A stretch of DNA of 16,820 nucleotides from Fidelibacterota bacterium UBA2986 (GCA_002346675.1 DEAI01000031.1:1-16820), one strand, 5' to 3'. Shown: positions 8,231-16,574, counted from the first letter of the stretch. Notes: generated by a model not told the origin, from the sequence alone. Numbers and translations are program-made.

Positions 8231-9313
8231 ATGAAAAAGACTTTACTCCACAACCAGCATATTAAACTGAACGCTAAAATGGTTGAATTTAGTGGCTTTG
8301 AAATGCCAGTTTATTACACTGGAATTTCAGAGGAGCATCAAACAGTTAGAACCAATGCAGGGTTATTTGATGTGAGTCATATGGGACAGATTATTGTATC
8401 TGGAAAAGGATCCGAAGATTTTTTACAAAATATTTTGGTAAGTGATATTTCCACCCTTTCTGTAGGATGTGCACAGTACACTGTAATGTGTAATGAAGAG
8501 GGAGGGATCATAGATGATTTGCTGGTATATAGATATATAGATAGATACATGTTGGTCGTGAATGCAGGAAACCTTGAAAAAGATCTAAATTGGATGGAAT
8601 TAAACAATAATAAAAATATATCCTTAGAAGATAAGACAAGTGAAATAATTTTGTTAGCAGTTCAAGGGCCTGACAGTGGAAAAATTGTCTCTGAGATATT
8701 TGGAAATGAAGTGGAGACTCTTCCATTTTATCAATTTTTTATATCAGATAAAAATAAATTTTTATTTACAGTTTCCCGTACCGGATATACTGGTGAACTC
8801 GGATATGAGATTTACTGCCAATCTGAAAATGGAATATACCTTTGGAATGAGATTATAAATAAAGGTAATAAATATGGAATTGTACCAGCGGGGCTTGGTG
8901 CCCGGAATTTACTTAGGATGGAAATGAAATACTGTCTTTATGGAAATGATATTGGCGAAAGCACTAATCCATACGAAGCAGGTATAGGTTGGGTTGTATC
9001 TATAGAAAAAAAATATTTTATAGGAATGGATGCATTAAAAAAAGCAAAAAATACCCACTCAAGAAAGTTAATTTGTTTTCAAATGAATGACAAAGCGATT
9101 CCACGAAAAGGATATAAAATAACTAAAAATGGTAATGAGATTGGTGTTGTTACCAGTGGAGGGTTTTCTTCAATAATAAAAGCAGGAATTGGATTAGGAT
9201 ATGTAGAAAAAAAAATAAAATATTCGGAAATTGAAATTAATATTAGAGGAAGATTAAAGACTGCACTTATTAAATCACCACCTTTATATACTCATGGAAC
9301 ATTACATATATGA
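8231..9313 (+). CDS. gcvT: Aminomethyltransferase, glycine cleavage system T protein
   Basis: A 360-residue tetrahydrofolate-dependent enzyme that takes the aminomethyl group from lipoylated GcvH and releases methylene-THF and ammonia. The start MKKTLLHNQHIKLNAKMVEF fits the family. GLFDVSHMG, GGIIDDLLVYR (Asp95 and Asp96 near the folate site), RTGYTGELGYEIY (183-195) and GLGARNLLRME (221-231) are visible. The usual GARD motif reads GARN here (Asn226), which is unusual for the family. I prefer the ATG at 8231 over a TTG at 8219 because family alignment begins there. The 67-nt gap after serC is the largest in the cluster, so an internal promoter here is possible. gcvH and gcvP are not in the window. 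Serine made by the upstream genes can supply glycine through GlyA, giving a metabolic link. Confidence 0.95.
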   Translation: MKKTLLHNQHIKLNAKMVEFSGFEMPVYYTGISEEHQTVRTNAGLFDVSHMGQIIVSGKGSEDFLQNILVSDISTLSVGCAQYTVMCNEEGGIIDDLLVYRYIDRYMLVVNAGNLEKDLNWMELNNNKNISLEDKTSEIILLAVQGPDSGKIVSEIFGNEVETLPFYQFFISDKNKFLFTVSRTGYTGELGYEIYCQSENGIYLWNEIINKGNKYGIVPAGLGARNLLRMEMKYCLYGNDIGESTNPYEAGIGWVVSIEKKYFIGMDALKKAKNTHSRKLICFQMNDKAIPRKGYKITKNGNEIGVVTSGGFSSIIKAGIGLGYVEKKIKYSEIEINIRGRLKTALIKSPPLYTHGTLHI

Positions 9314-9338
9314 TTCCATTAGACTGTGGAGTAAATGA

Positions 9339-11669
9339 ATGAAAATTCAAGAACGTAAACAAGAAATTATAGGAATTTTATTACTAATATTTTCGCTGTG
9401 TATATTGGTGAGTCTACTTGGATTTAATGCGTCTGAAGAGCCTAGTATTTCTCCTAATGTGAAATTGAAAAATACAATGGGAATAGTAGGAATTTATGTT
9501 TCTCATATATTAATAAAATTAGGATTTGGTTATTCTGTTTTTATTATTCCTCTTTTAGGATTTATTTGGGGTTGGTGGATGTTCAGTCACAGACAATTGG
9601 GAAAGCTTTACAAAACATCACTTTACCTATTTGGTGTGATGCTGATGGTTTCAGTTTCTTTGGGACAAATAGTTATTTGGATGACTGACGGAAATCCTCC
9701 ACACCTATTATATTCAGGTTTTACTGGCTGGGCGGTTGCCAATTTATTTTATGATTTTTTGGGTAGCGTTGGGATTTCACTCATTCTTGTTGGTGGTTGG
9801 CTGTTACTAATCAGAGGGTATTTTTCATGGAGTTTTTATCATCCTTTTCAGCTTGCCGGTAAATGGCTGCAAAGTAAATGGGATACATTGAAGTTGAATA
9901 GGGAATTAAGGGAAAAGGAAAACGACAAACAAAAACACACCCAGGATTTAATTTCGAAAATTGAAGAAAATAAAGAATTAAATATTGATGAGCCCAAGAC
10001 GCAAGAGGTGAGACCGATTGAGCAAACCATTAATACTCAAATTGAAGAAAAGAGTGCAGTAGGGCAAGTTGAGCAAACAAATGAGGCCGAACTTCAATCA
10101 GAAAATATTGATATATCAAACTTAAATAGGACTAATGGTGAGGAAGAAATTGAAGTAGGGGAAATGGTTATTGAAAATGAGGTTGAATTAGATAAAGTAG
10201 AAGAGAGAAAAACACCCAGAAGAGAATATCAACTTCCCACAACAGATTTATTGGAATCACCTGTTAATATCCAAGATGGGATGAGCAAGGATGAATTATT
10301 GGAAAGAGCTAATTTTTTAACTAAGTCTTTAGCAACATTTGGTGTAGAGGGGAAAGTTGTCAATGTCCATCCTGGGCCAGTAATCACTTTATTCGAGGTT
10401 GAGCCTGCTGAGGGAGTACGAGTAAATAAATTTGTTCAATTATCAGATGACTTAGCGAGGGTAATGGAAGCTAGCAGAGTAAGGGTGATAGCTCCAATCC
10501 CAGGAAAGTCTTCTGTTGGTATCGAAATCCCCAACCGCAATCCAGCGTTAGTTTATTATAAGTCCATTATAAATTCGGAAAAATTTGCTGGCAGTAAGTC
10601 TCTTTTAACATTGGCAATCGGAAAAAATACATCAGGAGAGATTGAAACCTTAAATTTAGGAGATATGCCTCATCTCTTGATCGCAGGTACTACCGGTTCA
10701 GGAAAATCTGTTTGTTTGAACACAATTGTTTGCAGTCTCTTATATAGAGCAAAACCGGAGGAAGTACGATTTTTAATTATCGATCCCAAAAAAGTTGAAA
10801 TGACAATGTATAGATCACTAGAAAAGTATTTCCTTATACGATCGGAAGACTACAATGAATCCATAGTAACTACAACAGATAATGCCATCCTTGCTCTGCG
10901 AGGGTTGGAAAAAGAGATGGATAGCCGATATTCTATTTTGGCGGAATCAGTTGTCAGAAATATAAGTGAATATAATAAAAAAATGAAAAAAGAGAAGCAG
11001 CCCTTGATGCCGTACATAGTTTTGGTAATAGATGAACTCGCCGATTTAATGATGATGAGCGCAAAAGATGTAGAGGCCCCTATTGCAAGGCTTGCTCAAT
11101 TAGCTCGGGCGGTAGGCATACATTTGGTTATTGCTACTCAGCGTCCTTCTGTGGATGTTATCACAGGTGTGATAAAAGCAAACTTTCCATCACGAATTGC
11201 TTTTCAAGTTGCATCAAAAATTGATTCAAGAACCATCATTGATACTACTGGAGCAGAGAAACTCATTGGAAGGGGTGACATGCTATTTATAGGCTTGGGC
11301 TCTGCTGAACCGATACGTCTCCACAATGCATATCTTTCACTTGAGGAAATTGAATCTATTATGAATCATATTGTCATCCAGCCGGAAGGAAAGGAGTTTA
11401 CCCTTCCCAGTATTAGAGATCATGCTTCAGGTGATTTAGCAATCGGTGGTGATGTACAGGATGAAATGCTATCTGAGGCAATTAAATTAGTTGTGATGCA
11501 TCAGCAGGGGTCAATATCACTTATTCAAAGAAGATTAAGAGTTGGATATTCCCGAGCCGCCCGGTTGATGGATGAAATGGAGAAAATTGGAGTTGTGGGT
11601 CCTTTTACCGGTAGTAAAGCCAGAGAAGTATTGGTGGATGAATCCTATCTTGAAATAATCTCCGATTGA
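9339..11669 (+). CDS. ftsK: DNA translocase FtsK
   Basis: A 776-residue membrane-anchored DNA pump that works at the septum to clear chromosome termini and activate XerCD recombination. The first ~170 residues contain about four transmembrane helices. A charged, Glu/Lys-rich linker of ~140 residues follows (~170-310), short compared with E. coli FtsK. The motor domain includes FVQLSDDLARVMEASRVRV, Walker A GTTGSGKS (450-457) and Walker B VLVIDELADL (Asp565, Glu566). It also has RLAQLARAVGIHLVIATQRP. The C-terminal ~60 residues form the winged-helix gamma domain (SISLIQRRLRVGYSRAARLM) that reads orienting DNA sequences and contacts XerD. GGAG at 9328-9331 is 7 nt before the ATG. The stop codon overlaps the next gene's start. 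Confidence 0.97.
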   Translation: MKIQERKQEIIGILLLIFSLCILVSLLGFNASEEPSISPNVKLKNTMGIVGIYVSHILIKLGFGYSVFIIPLLGFIWGWWMFSHRQLGKLYKTSLYLFGVMLMVSVSLGQIVIWMTDGNPPHLLYSGFTGWAVANLFYDFLGSVGISLILVGGWLLLIRGYFSWSFYHPFQLAGKWLQSKWDTLKLNRELREKENDKQKHTQDLISKIEENKELNIDEPKTQEVRPIEQTINTQIEEKSAVGQVEQTNEAELQSENIDISNLNRTNGEEEIEVGEMVIENEVELDKVEERKTPRREYQLPTTDLLESPVNIQDGMSKDELLERANFLTKSLATFGVEGKVVNVHPGPVITLFEVEPAEGVRVNKFVQLSDDLARVMEASRVRVIAPIPGKSSVGIEIPNRNPALVYYKSIINSEKFAGSKSLLTLAIGKNTSGEIETLNLGDMPHLLIAGTTGSGKSVCLNTIVCSLLYRAKPEEVRFLIIDPKKVEMTMYRSLEKYFLIRSEDYNESIVTTTDNAILALRGLEKEMDSRYSILAESVVRNISEYNKKMKKEKQPLMPYIVLVIDELADLMMMSAKDVEAPIARLAQLARAVGIHLVIATQRPSVDVITGVIKANFPSRIAFQVASKIDSRTIIDTTGAEKLIGRGDMLFIGLGSAEPIRLHNAYLSLEEIESIMNHIVIQPEGKEFTLPSIRDHASGDLAIGGDVQDEMLSEAIKLVVMHQQGSISLIQRRLRVGYSRAARLMDEMEKIGVVGPFTGSKAREVLVDESYLEIISD

Positions 11670-12253
11670 ATCATTTTTATAAATCCTTGGGTTTGATAAT
11701 TGGATTATTCTGTACCGGTATGTACGGTGGGACATCCATATTAGATTCAACATATCAAAATCTTTACAGAGAACCTGAAAATTATTTATTGAAAATTGAA
11801 CACCGTCAAATGGCATATCATAAAAATTCCAACGCTGATTTTTTTATTGAGAATAATCTTAATTTAGCCATCCGTCTACCTGAAATGATTTTGCTATTAG
11901 ATGATACATTATTTTATACATTTTATAAGTATCAGGAAAAGCTTGTAATTGATTACTATAATAATTCTGAGTTTAATCTCATTTCTATTTTGAATGGAGA
12001 TTGGAACAAGTTTATAATTGATGAAGTGGATAAAATTGGACAAAATAAAATTATTTATATTTCTATGAAAGACTATGATATATCTGGGAGAATAGAAATA
12101 GACAAAGATTATTTCCCCAGTCAGATTAACATAAATTTTAGTAAAGACGAATACTTTAAATTAAATCTTCAACAAAATATATATAACTTAACTGAACTTT
12201 CAGAAATAATTCCAGACACCACAGGATGGGAGGTTATAGATTTTCGTGAATAA
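11666..12253 (+). CDS. Divergent LolA-like outer-membrane lipoprotein carrier protein
   Basis: A 195-residue exported protein. The N-terminus (KSLGLIIGLFCTGMYGG) looks like a signal peptide with no acceptable lipobox, because Phe precedes the only Cys. The remainder has the pattern of LolA: an early helix with YQNLYREPENYLLKIE, then alternating strands ending in DWNKF and a C-terminal strand series. LolA carries lipoproteins across the periplasm from LolCDE to the outer membrane. Position directly after ftsK is a classical location for lolA, which supports the call. Sequence similarity is weak by eye, so this is a context-aided assignment. It starts at TTG (11666) inside TTGA, overlapping the ftsK stop by 4 nt; the next in-frame ATG would remove the signal peptide. 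Translation is probably coupled to ftsK. Confidence 0.65.
   Translation: MNHFYKSLGLIIGLFCTGMYGGTSILDSTYQNLYREPENYLLKIEHRQMAYHKNSNADFFIENNLNLAIRLPEMILLLDDTLFYTFYKYQEKLVIDYYNNSEFNLISILNGDWNKFIIDEVDKIGQNKIIYISMKDYDISGRIEIDKDYFPSQININFSKDEYFKLNLQQNIYNLTELSEIIPDTTGWEVIDFRE
12228..12233 (+). promoter_or_regulatory. Shine-Dalgarno supporting the GTG start at 12246
   Basis: GGGAGG lies 12 nt before a GTG codon, inside the end of the LolA-like gene. The spacing is slightly long but no other start fits, since the next in-frame ATG is 42 codons further on. Confidence 0.6.
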
Positions 12254-13217
12254 AAAAATAAATCTATTAATTGGCGTTATTTTGAGTCTTGCAGGGTTGT
12301 ATTACGCTTTCCAAAATTTGGATTCAGATCAATTGTGGCTACATTTTCAAAATTTGAATCATTTATTTATTATGATTGTGTTCATACTGTTTATCTACAG
12401 TATCCATGTCAGAGCAAAAAGGTGGCAGTTATTACTTAGCCCAATGGAAGAATTACCGATTTCCCCACTTTTCAGTGCAACGGTAATTGGTTATTTTGGA
12501 AATAGTATATTGCCTTTTCGTCTTGGGGAATTGCTCAGAGGATATTCTCTCTCAAAGGATTGTTCTCTTAAAGTCTCTTCAATAATGGGGACTATCGTCT
12601 TAGATAGAATTCTTGATTTTGCAGGATTATTTTTATTTGCTGGATTTTTTATGTTTATTTATCCTATGGAACCGTGGTTAAAAACTGGGTTATTAACAAT
12701 TTCGATTCTATTATTTTTTGCTTTTATAATTATTTATCTTATAGGTCAAAAAAAACAGCAATGGGAAAAAATAAATAATACTTTAACCAAAATTCCCAAT
12801 CCCATTATTAATAAGATTTTTATGTTTATATTAAATATGATAGATGGATTTAGCCAGCTCGGACAAACTAAGAATAAGGGTGTCATTTTATATTACACAA
12901 TTTTATTATGGTTTATTTATTTTCTCTGTGTTTACTTGGTTATATTAGCTGTCGGAATAGATTTGAACTGGCACCAGGCAGGCCTATTGTTAATTGCCAC
13001 CACTTTGTCCATATCTGTTCCTGCTGCGCCCGGATACTTGGGGACTTATCATGCAGTTGTAATTTATTTGCTGGTATCTGTTTTTGGTATGGAAAAAGGC
13101 ATTTCTCAAGCATTTGCAATCATTCTTCATGCAGTTGGCTTCATTCCTTTTGTTGTAGTTGGGGCATATTATTTTACAAAAAGTTCTGTTAGATTGGGAG
13201 AAATAAAAATTGGATAA
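12246..13217 (+). CDS. UPF0104 / YbhN-AglD type integral membrane protein (lysylphosphatidylglycerol synthase TM-like)
   Basis: A 323-residue polytopic inner-membrane protein with about seven or eight hydrophobic helices. Hallmarks of the family are GYFGNSILPFRLGELLRGY (82-100, with Asn86, Pro90, Arg92, Glu95 and Arg98), LDRILDFAG (119-127) and PAAPGYLGTYHA (259-270). Family members include the membrane half of MprF, which flips or synthesises aminoacyl-phospholipids, and proteins linked to glycolipid transport; none of these activities can be assigned here. No soluble MprF synthase domain is present. The start is GTG, overlapping the upstream stop by 8 nt. Neighbours are envelope genes (LolA-like, HAD phosphatase, Ddl), consistent with a role in envelope lipid or glycan handling. 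Confidence 0.85.
   Translation: MNKKINLLIGVILSLAGLYYAFQNLDSDQLWLHFQNLNHLFIMIVFILFIYSIHVRAKRWQLLLSPMEELPISPLFSATVIGYFGNSILPFRLGELLRGYSLSKDCSLKVSSIMGTIVLDRILDFAGLFLFAGFFMFIYPMEPWLKTGLLTISILLFFAFIIIYLIGQKKQQWEKINNTLTKIPNPIINKIFMFILNMIDGFSQLGQTKNKGVILYYTILLWFIYFLCVYLVILAVGIDLNWHQAGLLLIATTLSISVPAAPGYLGTYHAVVIYLLVSVFGMEKGISQAFAIILHAVGFIPFVVVGAYYFTKSSVRLGEIKIG
13196..13200 (+). promoter_or_regulatory. Shine-Dalgarno supporting the TTG start at 13210
   Basis: GGGAG ends 9 nt before a TTG codon, inside the last codons of the upstream membrane-protein gene. No usable in-frame ATG exists before the HAD motif I aspartates, so TTG is the likely start. Confidence 0.6.
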
Positions 13218-13776
13218 CAATTCAATTAAATATGATGCTATTTTCCTTGATAGAGATGGGACTCTTAATCCAGACCCCGGATATATTTCTTCAGTAAAAG
13301 ATTTCAGCTTTTATCCCTTTACTATAAGTGCTCTTCAAAAATTATCATCATTAACAAACCATTTGTGTATTGTGACCAATCAGTCAGGTGTATCGAGGGG
13401 ACTAATTAAGAAAAATGAATTGGAGAAAATACATTCATATTTAATTGAATCCTTAGAAAATGAAAATATATCTATTTCTGGACTATATGTTTGCATCGAT
13501 CTGCCTGGGAGCAACTCAAAAAGAAGAAAACCCTCGCCGGGGATGTTTATTGAAGCAGCTGAAAATTTGTCATTATCTCTAGACCGCTGTCTTATGATTG
13601 GTGATTCTGTACATGATATTTTAGCAGGAAACAGATTAAATATGGAAACAATGCTGGTTTTAACAGGTCTTGGCCATAAAACAGTAAAAAATTATTCTTC
13701 GGAAATTAATGCTACGTTTATTGTAAAGGATCTAATGAAAGGTGCAGAAATGCTATTAGAATTACAAAATAAATGA
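13210..13776 (+). CDS. HAD-IIIA phosphatase of the GmhB/HisB-N group
   Basis: A 188-residue cytoplasmic phosphatase. Motif I is FLDRDGTLN (Asp14 nucleophile, Asp16 acid/base), motif II is VTNQSGVSRG (Thr56), motif III is RRKPSPGM (Lys107) and motif IV is IGDSVHDILAG (Asp132, Asp136). GmhB removes the 7-phosphate from heptose 1,7-bisphosphate in LPS core sugar synthesis, while HisB-N acts on histidinol phosphate. The zinc loop of GmhB (C-x-H ... C-x-C before RKP) is mostly lost: Cys95 remains, but the other positions are Asp97, Ser103 and Arg105. The substrate is therefore uncertain. The TTG start overlaps the upstream stop by 8 nt, and the stop overlaps the ddl start as ATGA. The envelope context favours a sugar-phosphate substrate. 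Confidence 0.85.
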   Translation: MDNNSIKYDAIFLDRDGTLNPDPGYISSVKDFSFYPFTISALQKLSSLTNHLCIVTNQSGVSRGLIKKNELEKIHSYLIESLENENISISGLYVCIDLPGSNSKRRKPSPGMFIEAAENLSLSLDRCLMIGDSVHDILAGNRLNMETMLVLTGLGHKTVKNYSSEINATFIVKDLMKGAEMLLELQNK

Positions 13777-14663
13777 AGATAGCTATTCTTATGGGAGGCG
13801 ATTCTCCGGAAAGAGAAATCTCGATTAAAACAGGCAAAGCTGTTGAAAAAGCATTGCTGGATCTATCATATGATGTTGTTTGTATCAATTTTTATGATGA
13901 TTTAGAATCCACCATTCCTAAGCTCTCCAAATGTGATTTTGTTTTCAATGCCCTTCACGGCGGTATAGGTGAAAACGGTACAGTTCAGGGTTTTTTAGAT
14001 TGTTTAAAGATCCCCTATACTGGTTCCGGAGTAAATCCATCCAGTATTGGTATGGATAAACATATAAGTAAAACACTTGTTTCACGATTAGGATATGAAA
14101 CTCCGTCATGGGAATTGGTTAGTAGAAATATGAAAGCTCCTATCATAGATCATTTTCCTGTGATTGTTAAGCCCAATACTCAGGGCAGTACAATAGGTTT
14201 GAGTTTAGTAAAAAAACAATCAAGCTTTAAAGATGCATTAAATTCAGCCTTTAATTTTGATGAAAATGTTTTAATAGAATCATTTATTTCGGGAAGAGAA
14301 ATAGCGTGCTCAATTGTTGGAAATAAAATTCTGCCTCTGGTTGAGATTATCCCATCCCATGAGTTGTATGATTTTGAATGCAAGTATTCACAGGGAAAAA
14401 GTAGCTATATAGGTTCACCTGAGCTTGCTTTTGGATTAGCAGATGAAATAAAAAGAAGGGGAAAAAATATATATGACCATTTCGGTTGCTCTAGTTACGG
14501 AAGGGTTGATTTTTTAGTGGATAACGAGGATATTCCCTGGTTTTTAGAGTTAAATACCCTACCGGGGATGACCTCAACGAGTTTGATGCCAATGGCAGCA
14601 ATTGAAATGGGGTGGTCATTTGAAAAACTATTAAGGACTATAGTGCAAGATATGGTATCATAA
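13773..14663 (+). CDS. ddl: D-alanine--D-alanine ligase
   Basis: A 296-residue ATP-grasp enzyme that joins two D-alanines for the peptidoglycan stem peptide. The N-terminal domain has GGDSPEREIS (Glu13, binding the first D-Ala) and LHGGIGENGTVQGFLDCLKI. The central domain has VKPNTQGSTIGLS, and the omega loop has YDFECKY with the KY pair at 204-205. Tyr in that pair is typical of true D-Ala-D-Ala ligases, whereas Phe marks D-Ala-D-Lac ligases. The C-terminal metal site is LELNTLPGMTSTSLMPMAA (Glu259, Asn261). Length is slightly below E. coli DdlB (306). It overlaps the HAD gene by ATGA and the next gene by one base (TAATG), indicating translational coupling. Confidence 0.96.
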   Translation: MKIAILMGGDSPEREISIKTGKAVEKALLDLSYDVVCINFYDDLESTIPKLSKCDFVFNALHGGIGENGTVQGFLDCLKIPYTGSGVNPSSIGMDKHISKTLVSRLGYETPSWELVSRNMKAPIIDHFPVIVKPNTQGSTIGLSLVKKQSSFKDALNSAFNFDENVLIESFISGREIACSIVGNKILPLVEIIPSHELYDFECKYSQGKSSYIGSPELAFGLADEIKRRGKNIYDHFGCSSYGRVDFLVDNEDIPWFLELNTLPGMTSTSLMPMAAIEMGWSFEKLLRTIVQDMVS

Positions 14664-15178
14664 TGCATATCTGGATAGCAGTTTATACAAAATCAAGGCA
14701 TGAAAAATCTGTGAATGAACTGTTGCATAAAAAAAATATTCAATCCTTCTTACCTCTCATTAAAGTAAAACGGAAATGGAGTGATCGATATAAGTGGATT
14801 GAAAAACCACTGTTTAAAGGTTATCTGTTTGTAAAATCTGATAAAAATAATTATTTTAATATAGTTCAAACTCACGGTGTTCACCATATTGTAAAGATCG
14901 GAGGTAAAATAATTCCAATTGCAGAATCCGAAATACAAGGAATTCAAAAATTAATAGAAGTAGGGTTCAAGCTGGAACCAGCGGATTATTTTAATGTGGG
15001 AGATGAGGTTGAAATTTCCGGAGGACCTTTAAAGGGCCTTAGAGGATATATCGCTCATAGCAAGGGGAAAGATACTTTCGTTCTTAAAATTGATACGATT
15101 CAACAGGCGATTCAGTGTCAAATTGAGCGAAGATGGCTAAAAATAATAACTAGAAAGCCGATAGAATTAAATATATAG
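14663..15178 (+). CDS. NusG-family transcription antiterminator of UpxY/RfaH type
   Basis: A 171-residue NusG paralogue. Residues ~1-100 are the NGN domain that binds RNA polymerase, with WIAVYTKSRHEKSV, a FLP motif (29-31) and PLFKGYLFVK (49-58). Residues ~108-160 are the KOW domain (FNVGDEVEISGGPLKGLRGY). Such specialised NusG proteins usually act on particular long operons, often for capsule or other surface polysaccharides, by preventing early termination. Housekeeping NusG normally sits between secE and rplK, which is not the case here. No polysaccharide operon follows in the window; it lies between ddl and cysS, so its target is unknown. It overlaps the ddl stop by one base. It could alternatively be a divergent main NusG, but that is less likely from context. 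Confidence 0.87.
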   Translation: MHIWIAVYTKSRHEKSVNELLHKKNIQSFLPLIKVKRKWSDRYKWIEKPLFKGYLFVKSDKNNYFNIVQTHGVHHIVKIGGKIIPIAESEIQGIQKLIEVGFKLEPADYFNVGDEVEISGGPLKGLRGYIAHSKGKDTFVLKIDTIQQAIQCQIERRWLKIITRKPIELNI

Positions 15179-15185
15179 GATTATT

Positions 15186-16574
15186 ATGACGCTGATGTTT
15201 TATAATACATTAAGTAGGAAAAAAGAAAAATTTATTCCTATTGAGAAAAACCATGTTCGCTTATATACTTGTGGACCAACCGTTTATGATTCAGCGCATA
15301 TTGGAAATTTCCGAACTTTTCTTTTTGAAGACTTGTTAAAACGTCTTTTGCTTTTTAAAAATTACTCTGTCACTCATATTATGAATATTACGGATATAGA
15401 TGATAAAACAATTCGTCGTTCCAATGAGGATGGAATAACATTAAAAGAGTTAACACACAAATATACAGATTTATTTTTTAGTGATTCAACCTGGTTAAAA
15501 ATATTACCTGCCGATAAATATCCAAAAGCAACAGATCATATCAATGAAATGATTCAGATGATACAAAAACTACTTGATAGAGGATTTGCATATGTAGCCA
15601 ACGATAAGTCTGTGTTTTTTAAAATATCAAATTATCCTGACTATGGAAAATTGATCTATATCAAGAGTAATCTTTTACAATCTTCTAATCGCATCGCTGA
15701 TGATGAGTATGAGAAGGATAGTCCTCAAGATTTTGCTTTATGGAAAGCATATAAGCCGGCTGATGGAGATGTTTGGTGGGATTCACCATGGGGGAAAGGG
15801 AGGCCCGGATGGCATATTGAATGCTCAGCAATGAGTATGAAATATTTAGGACAGTATTTTGATATCCATTGTGGGGGTGTTGATAATATTTTTCCCCATC
15901 ATGAGAATGAAATTGCTCAATCTTGTGCTGCAACTAGCGCTAATTTTGTTAAAATGTGGATGCATTCAGAGCATTTGCAAATCGAAGGGGATAAAATGAG
16001 CAAGTCTGAGGGTAATTTCTACCGAATTGAGGATTTAAAAAAACAGGGATATACTCCGGAAGTGATACGATTTTTACTATTAAACGGACACTACAGGACA
16101 AAGCTGAATTTTTCTCTTTCAAAGAGAACTGAGGCTGAGCAAGCGATTCAAAGAATAATTAATATAAAATCAAAATTAAAAACATTTAAAATAAAAGAAG
16201 AGAACAAGTCTGGTCCTATTTCTGAGCATCAAAAAAATTTTATATCTGCATTGGAAGATGATTTAGACACACCAAAAGCACTGGCAATATTATATATTTG
16301 GATTAAGGATACGTTTAAAGAAATTGATAAAAATAATTTTAATAAAATAAATGTTCAGGCCGGATTAAATTTTCTTGAAGTTGTGGAAAATCTTTTAGGG
16401 ATTATCCCCCCTAAAATTAATATTCCTGAAAAAATTCAAAAATTAGTTGATAAACGACTATATGCTAAGAAGAAAAAAAATTGGGAAGTGGCAGATTTAA
16501 TAAGACAGGAGTTAATTGATTTAGGGTGGAAATTAGAGGATACTGTTGATGGAACTGTGTGTAAGCCTATCTAA
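15186..16574 (+). CDS. cysS: Cysteinyl-tRNA synthetase
   Basis: A 462-residue class I aminoacyl-tRNA synthetase charging tRNA-Cys in the cytoplasm. The catalytic domain has LYTCGPTVYDSAHIGNFRTF, with the HIGH-type motif at 38-41, and KMSKS at 270-274 in DKMSKSEGN. The expected zinc ligands are visible: Cys29, Cys213 (HIECSAM), His238 and Glu242 (FPHHENEIAQS). The C-terminal part holds the helical DALR-type region and a tail (KKKKNWEVADLIRQEL). Length matches the family (about 460). AGGA at 15177-15180 lies 5 nt before the ATG and favours this start over the in-frame ATG three codons later. It is the last gene of the head-to-tail series; no clear terminator follows. Confidence 0.97.
   Translation: MTLMFYNTLSRKKEKFIPIEKNHVRLYTCGPTVYDSAHIGNFRTFLFEDLLKRLLLFKNYSVTHIMNITDIDDKTIRRSNEDGITLKELTHKYTDLFFSDSTWLKILPADKYPKATDHINEMIQMIQKLLDRGFAYVANDKSVFFKISNYPDYGKLIYIKSNLLQSSNRIADDEYEKDSPQDFALWKAYKPADGDVWWDSPWGKGRPGWHIECSAMSMKYLGQYFDIHCGGVDNIFPHHENEIAQSCAATSANFVKMWMHSEHLQIEGDKMSKSEGNFYRIEDLKKQGYTPEVIRFLLLNGHYRTKLNFSLSKRTEAEQAIQRIINIKSKLKTFKIKEENKSGPISEHQKNFISALEDDLDTPKALAILYIWIKDTFKEIDKNNFNKINVQAGLNFLEVVENLLGIIPPKINIPEKIQKLVDKRLYAKKKKNWEVADLIRQELIDLGWKLEDTVDGTVCKPI

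Noticed and set aside
12908..13192. Open frame of 94 codons in another + frame inside the UPF0104 gene
   Set aside because: Cys/Ser-rich composition with no family signature, fully contained within a gene with clear motifs.
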